The position numbers and the translations under genes were made by a program. A stretch of DNA of 64,000 nt, taken from contig CM067569.1 in assembly GCA_034336665.1 (NCBI GenBank), positions 5,883,820 through 5,947,819 on the forward strand. The letters run 5' to 3'. This DNA comes from Luscinia megarhynchos. Lineage: Eukaryota; Chordata; Aves; Passeriformes; Turdidae. The notes under the pieces are model-generated. The model made no database searches, was not told the origin of the DNA, and saw only the letters and a list, made by a program, of their open reading frames with translations. Positions 61,370 to 64,000 of this stretch are shown here, in pieces (within the stretch, counting starts at the first letter, position 1; every line of letters starts with the position of its first letter).

Positions 61370-61800
61370 AATACACAGTGCATATATCACTGTGCTGGCA
61401 GCTGGGCCATTAAGGACTGCCCGAGAGCTGCCTCCAATATATCACACACATGGAAGGATGATATTATGAGGACTTTATTGTCATATGATGATCCCCTGAA
61501 ATTGTTTGTCAGACTCCTGTTTTGGATTGGTCTGAGGTTAAAGTCTGCTGCTGATGGCTATATCTGCCACACAATGTAATTCACACTGTCCCTCTCTGCA
61601 GAGTTTACTACCTGAAGCCATGCATTTAGGGAAAGTGAATGATGATAAACTACAGGAATATATTTAACCTTAACTGTTATTAAATGATAGCTCTTCTCAC
61701 TGCTTCAGCTGTCAGTGATCAAATAGATATTTGCTAATGACTTCTGCTTTTAAATTATGTGTTGAAACTTTTGAAATTCATCAGAGGCAGTCATGCTAAC
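61370..61800. other. Candidate conserved noncoding stretch
   Basis: A long repeat-free block begins with a 7-bp hairpin, CACAGTG-CATATAT-CACTGTG (61374-61394). Many TAAT, ATTA and CCATTA words follow, and no frame is open. Such texture fits a developmental enhancer or other conserved noncoding element, but conservation cannot be judged without alignment. Confidence 0.25.
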
Positions 61801-64000
61801 ATTTTTATAGCAGGAAAAAAGGACAGTCAGGGTTGGAGGAGGGGAATAGACAATTGCAAATTATTTAGCAGAACAACTCACTAAAAACCCCAGGTTCCTG
61901 CCCAAGATCTCTGCTTTGGTCCATGAATCCCAGAGCTCAAGGAGGGGGTTTTTGTGAGTTGTGCTATTAGAATGAGCAGGAAGAACTGTCCTGTCTCAAG
62001 ATCAGTGCCAGCCAGGGTAACCTGAGGTCAGCAGAAGCAGTTCCTTAGGATTACAAGGGTTTTTTCCTCTTCCTGTACCTGTGCAGCCCTTGAGCTGTGC
62101 ACTCAGAGCACAGGGATTGAGTCAGCAACATCTCTCTGCTGCCTCCACTTTGAAGTTGAATTTTCTTGTGTGGGGGACAGGCAAGACTTGAACTGGCAGC
62201 ATTGCTCTGCTTGAGACACTAGGGCATTAAGGATGCTGAAGAATAGGGGTTAAAGCTTTCTTGGCTTTCCTCAAATGTTTCATTTTATTTTGGGATTGAT
62301 GACTCTCTTACAATCCTGTTTGTCTGCAAACCCCAGTGCAAGTTGTCTTTCCCTGGAGCTGTTATAGGAGAGCAGGAGATGGCATTTCTGCTGGTAGCTG
62401 ACAATCCTGTGCAGCTGAGACCCTTACCACAGGGTTTTTTGGAAACTCACAGCCCTCAGACATTGCCTGAGCTTAAGCCTCACTGTTATTAATTCATAAA
62501 GCAGGAGCTAACAGACACCATTTGCACATTTTTTTCTGTGCTTTTATGGTTAGGTGGAAAAAACCTCCTTCTGGTGGTGGTGTTTATTCAAAAAATAGCA
62601 TAATATTTTTTTTTCAAATAATTTGAATTACCCAAATCTACAAACTTGCCCTGTCCTTTGTTAAAACTGACAGCAGCTGAGTTTACAATGGGGCTGTCTA
62701 TCAAATGTAAATCCAGTAGAGAGACCCCGGTCTCATTTCTCCAAAAGTACAGAAGACTCATTTTCACTTTTGATCCAGGCTGGACTTGAATAGGTGACCT
62801 GTCTGAATGGGAAGGACTTTTCCAGTTGCTTCAATTGCTCACTTCACAGTAATTTTGATCTTGCTTCCTTTGATGTATTTCTACTGCTAACCTTTTTTTT
62901 AAATGACACACAATTCAGTGTTTTTCTCAAATGCCTTGCCTTTACTGAGAAGCACCTTGATACAAATCAGCCATTGTTGTATTAGGGAGAGGTTCAAAGC
63001 TGTGCTTGATACTGCAGGGCAAGCTAATGGCTCAAAACCAGAATCACTACAAAGTGTAGGTGTCTTTTTTTTTTAATCTTTTTTTTCCCCCTCTCTGCTC
63101 CAAAAAAAATCTCACAAAATGTATTCTCAGTATTCAAGCGTGCAGAAGGGGGAGGAGGTATTTATCACAGCAGCTTGAGTGCTGGAAAGGGACCATTTCA
63201 AAAGGACAGAGGATAAAAAGCCATGAATCAATATTGCTATGTGCCTTCTGCTGCTGTTTATTTGAATCCATTTGTTTTGCTGACATATTTCCCATGTGGC
63301 TGGAAATGCTATTTCCTTTGATAGCATCAGCAATTGATGTGTTGGGTTTGCTGTACAGCGAGGTGCATCACAGGCAGAGGGATGCCACTGCTCTAACTCT
63401 GCTTTCAGGATGAAGGGCAGGTCTCACCTTTGCCTCCCAGCCCTCGTGCTGGGCACTGGGCTCTTGCAGGGATGAGCTGGCAGACAGAGAGCAAATTGCT
63501 GTTGACCAAGGGCACATCATTATTTTTGTTGCATGTGAGCTCTGGGGTTCTGTGTGGTAGCAGTTCTCTTGGAATGAAGGCTAGTGAGGTCTGGCAGCTC
63601 TGCTGCTCATACTGGGCACCAGCCAGTGCTGGGGAGATGATCACTGATGATCTACAAGGTTTTAAAGCTGGAAAGGACAACTCCATCAGAAGCCAGTGTG
63701 CTTCACTGCATGAAGCTTGTAACAGAGTCCACTGCTTCCTTCACTGGCCACATCTCCTGGTTAGCTCCTTTCCTATTGAAACATGTCCCTTAAACCTAAT
63801 ACAGCTTCCTATTTGCTGATTGCAGTGCTGTGACAAATGGTCTATGTTTATTCAAAAGTTGTCCAAATCTATAAGCTTAGAATGCACAGAACTATAAAAG
63901 ATTAAATGTTTCACCAGGAAAGGATTTAGTCACACTTTGAATAACAGAGAATTAATTTTTTAATATCAGCTTTGGGGTGGTGTTTTAACAAACCCACAGC
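61801..64000. other. Unique noncoding sequence, no gene seen
   Basis: Open frames of up to 129 codons (63430-63819, plus) and 117 codons (63060-63413, plus) show no domains; the second begins in a T-rich tract. TGAGTCAGCA, a MAF-type half site, lies at 62118-62127. No named repeats are recognised. Confidence 0.5.

Noticed and set aside
63640..63700. Possible CR1-like 'aaagctggaaaggacaactc'
   Set aside because: Only one short word resembles the CR1 terminal passage and its surroundings do not follow the family.
1..64000. Search for CRISPR arrays, phage or bacterial operons, endogenous retroviral genes and intact transposases
   Set aside because: No regular spaced repeats, no long domain-bearing frames and no paired long terminal repeats were seen. 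The composition and CR1 remnants point to vertebrate nuclear DNA.

Overview
The window looks like noncoding vertebrate nuclear DNA, most probably from a bird. The best evidence is a set of degraded CR1 LINE remnants. They carry the usual avian CR1 3'-end wording, such as 'ggttggaagggacctctgg', 'ggtcccttccaaccc' and 'gtggcacttggggacatggt'. CpG depletion is general, microsatellites are short, long homopolymer T/A runs occur, and stop codons are dense in all six frames. A passerine is plausible but I cannot show it from sequence alone. A crocodilian or turtle is less likely but not excluded, because they also carry CR1.

I found no protein-coding gene, rRNA or tRNA gene, CRISPR array or intact mobile element that I can support. 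The longest open frames are about 165-180 codons. They lack recognisable domains, several lack an ATG, and they fall in GC-rich or pyrimidine-rich patches. The segment is therefore intergenic or lies inside a very long intron.

Layout: 1-8 kb is unique noncoding sequence with a CR1 3' end at 1984-2124 and a GC-rich, CpG-poor patch at 7.4-7.7 kb. Long poly-T runs lie at 8.03, 8.15 and 10.47 kb. From 10 to 16 kb there are several regulatory-looking pieces, including a forkhead-type dyad (12763-12781) and a cluster of three TGAGTCA sites with retained CpGs (15.79-15.97 kb). Two CR1 remnants face each other at 17.78 and 18.18 kb. A CpG-retaining, homeodomain-site-rich block at 22.26-22.50 kb is the strongest conserved-element candidate by composition. 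From 28 to 33 kb there are poly-A runs, another CpG-retaining patch and a short cysteine-rich open frame behind a good splice-acceptor-like tract (31667-31791). From 34 to 36 kb there is a perfect 23-bp inverted repeat, an A+T-rich block and two older CR1 pieces. From 41 to 64 kb the sequence is mostly unique, with CR1 remnants at 43.1, 48.9, 58.4 and 61.2 kb and regulatory-looking stretches at 41.3, 50.7, 60.0 and 61.4-61.8 kb.

No genes can be shown to work together here. The most defensible reading is a gene-poor region that may hold long-range regulatory elements. I saw no clear novel biological system. The best leads are the inverted repeat at 34.4 kb, the CpG-retaining blocks at 15.8 and 22.4 kb, and the cysteine-rich candidate exon at 31.7 kb.
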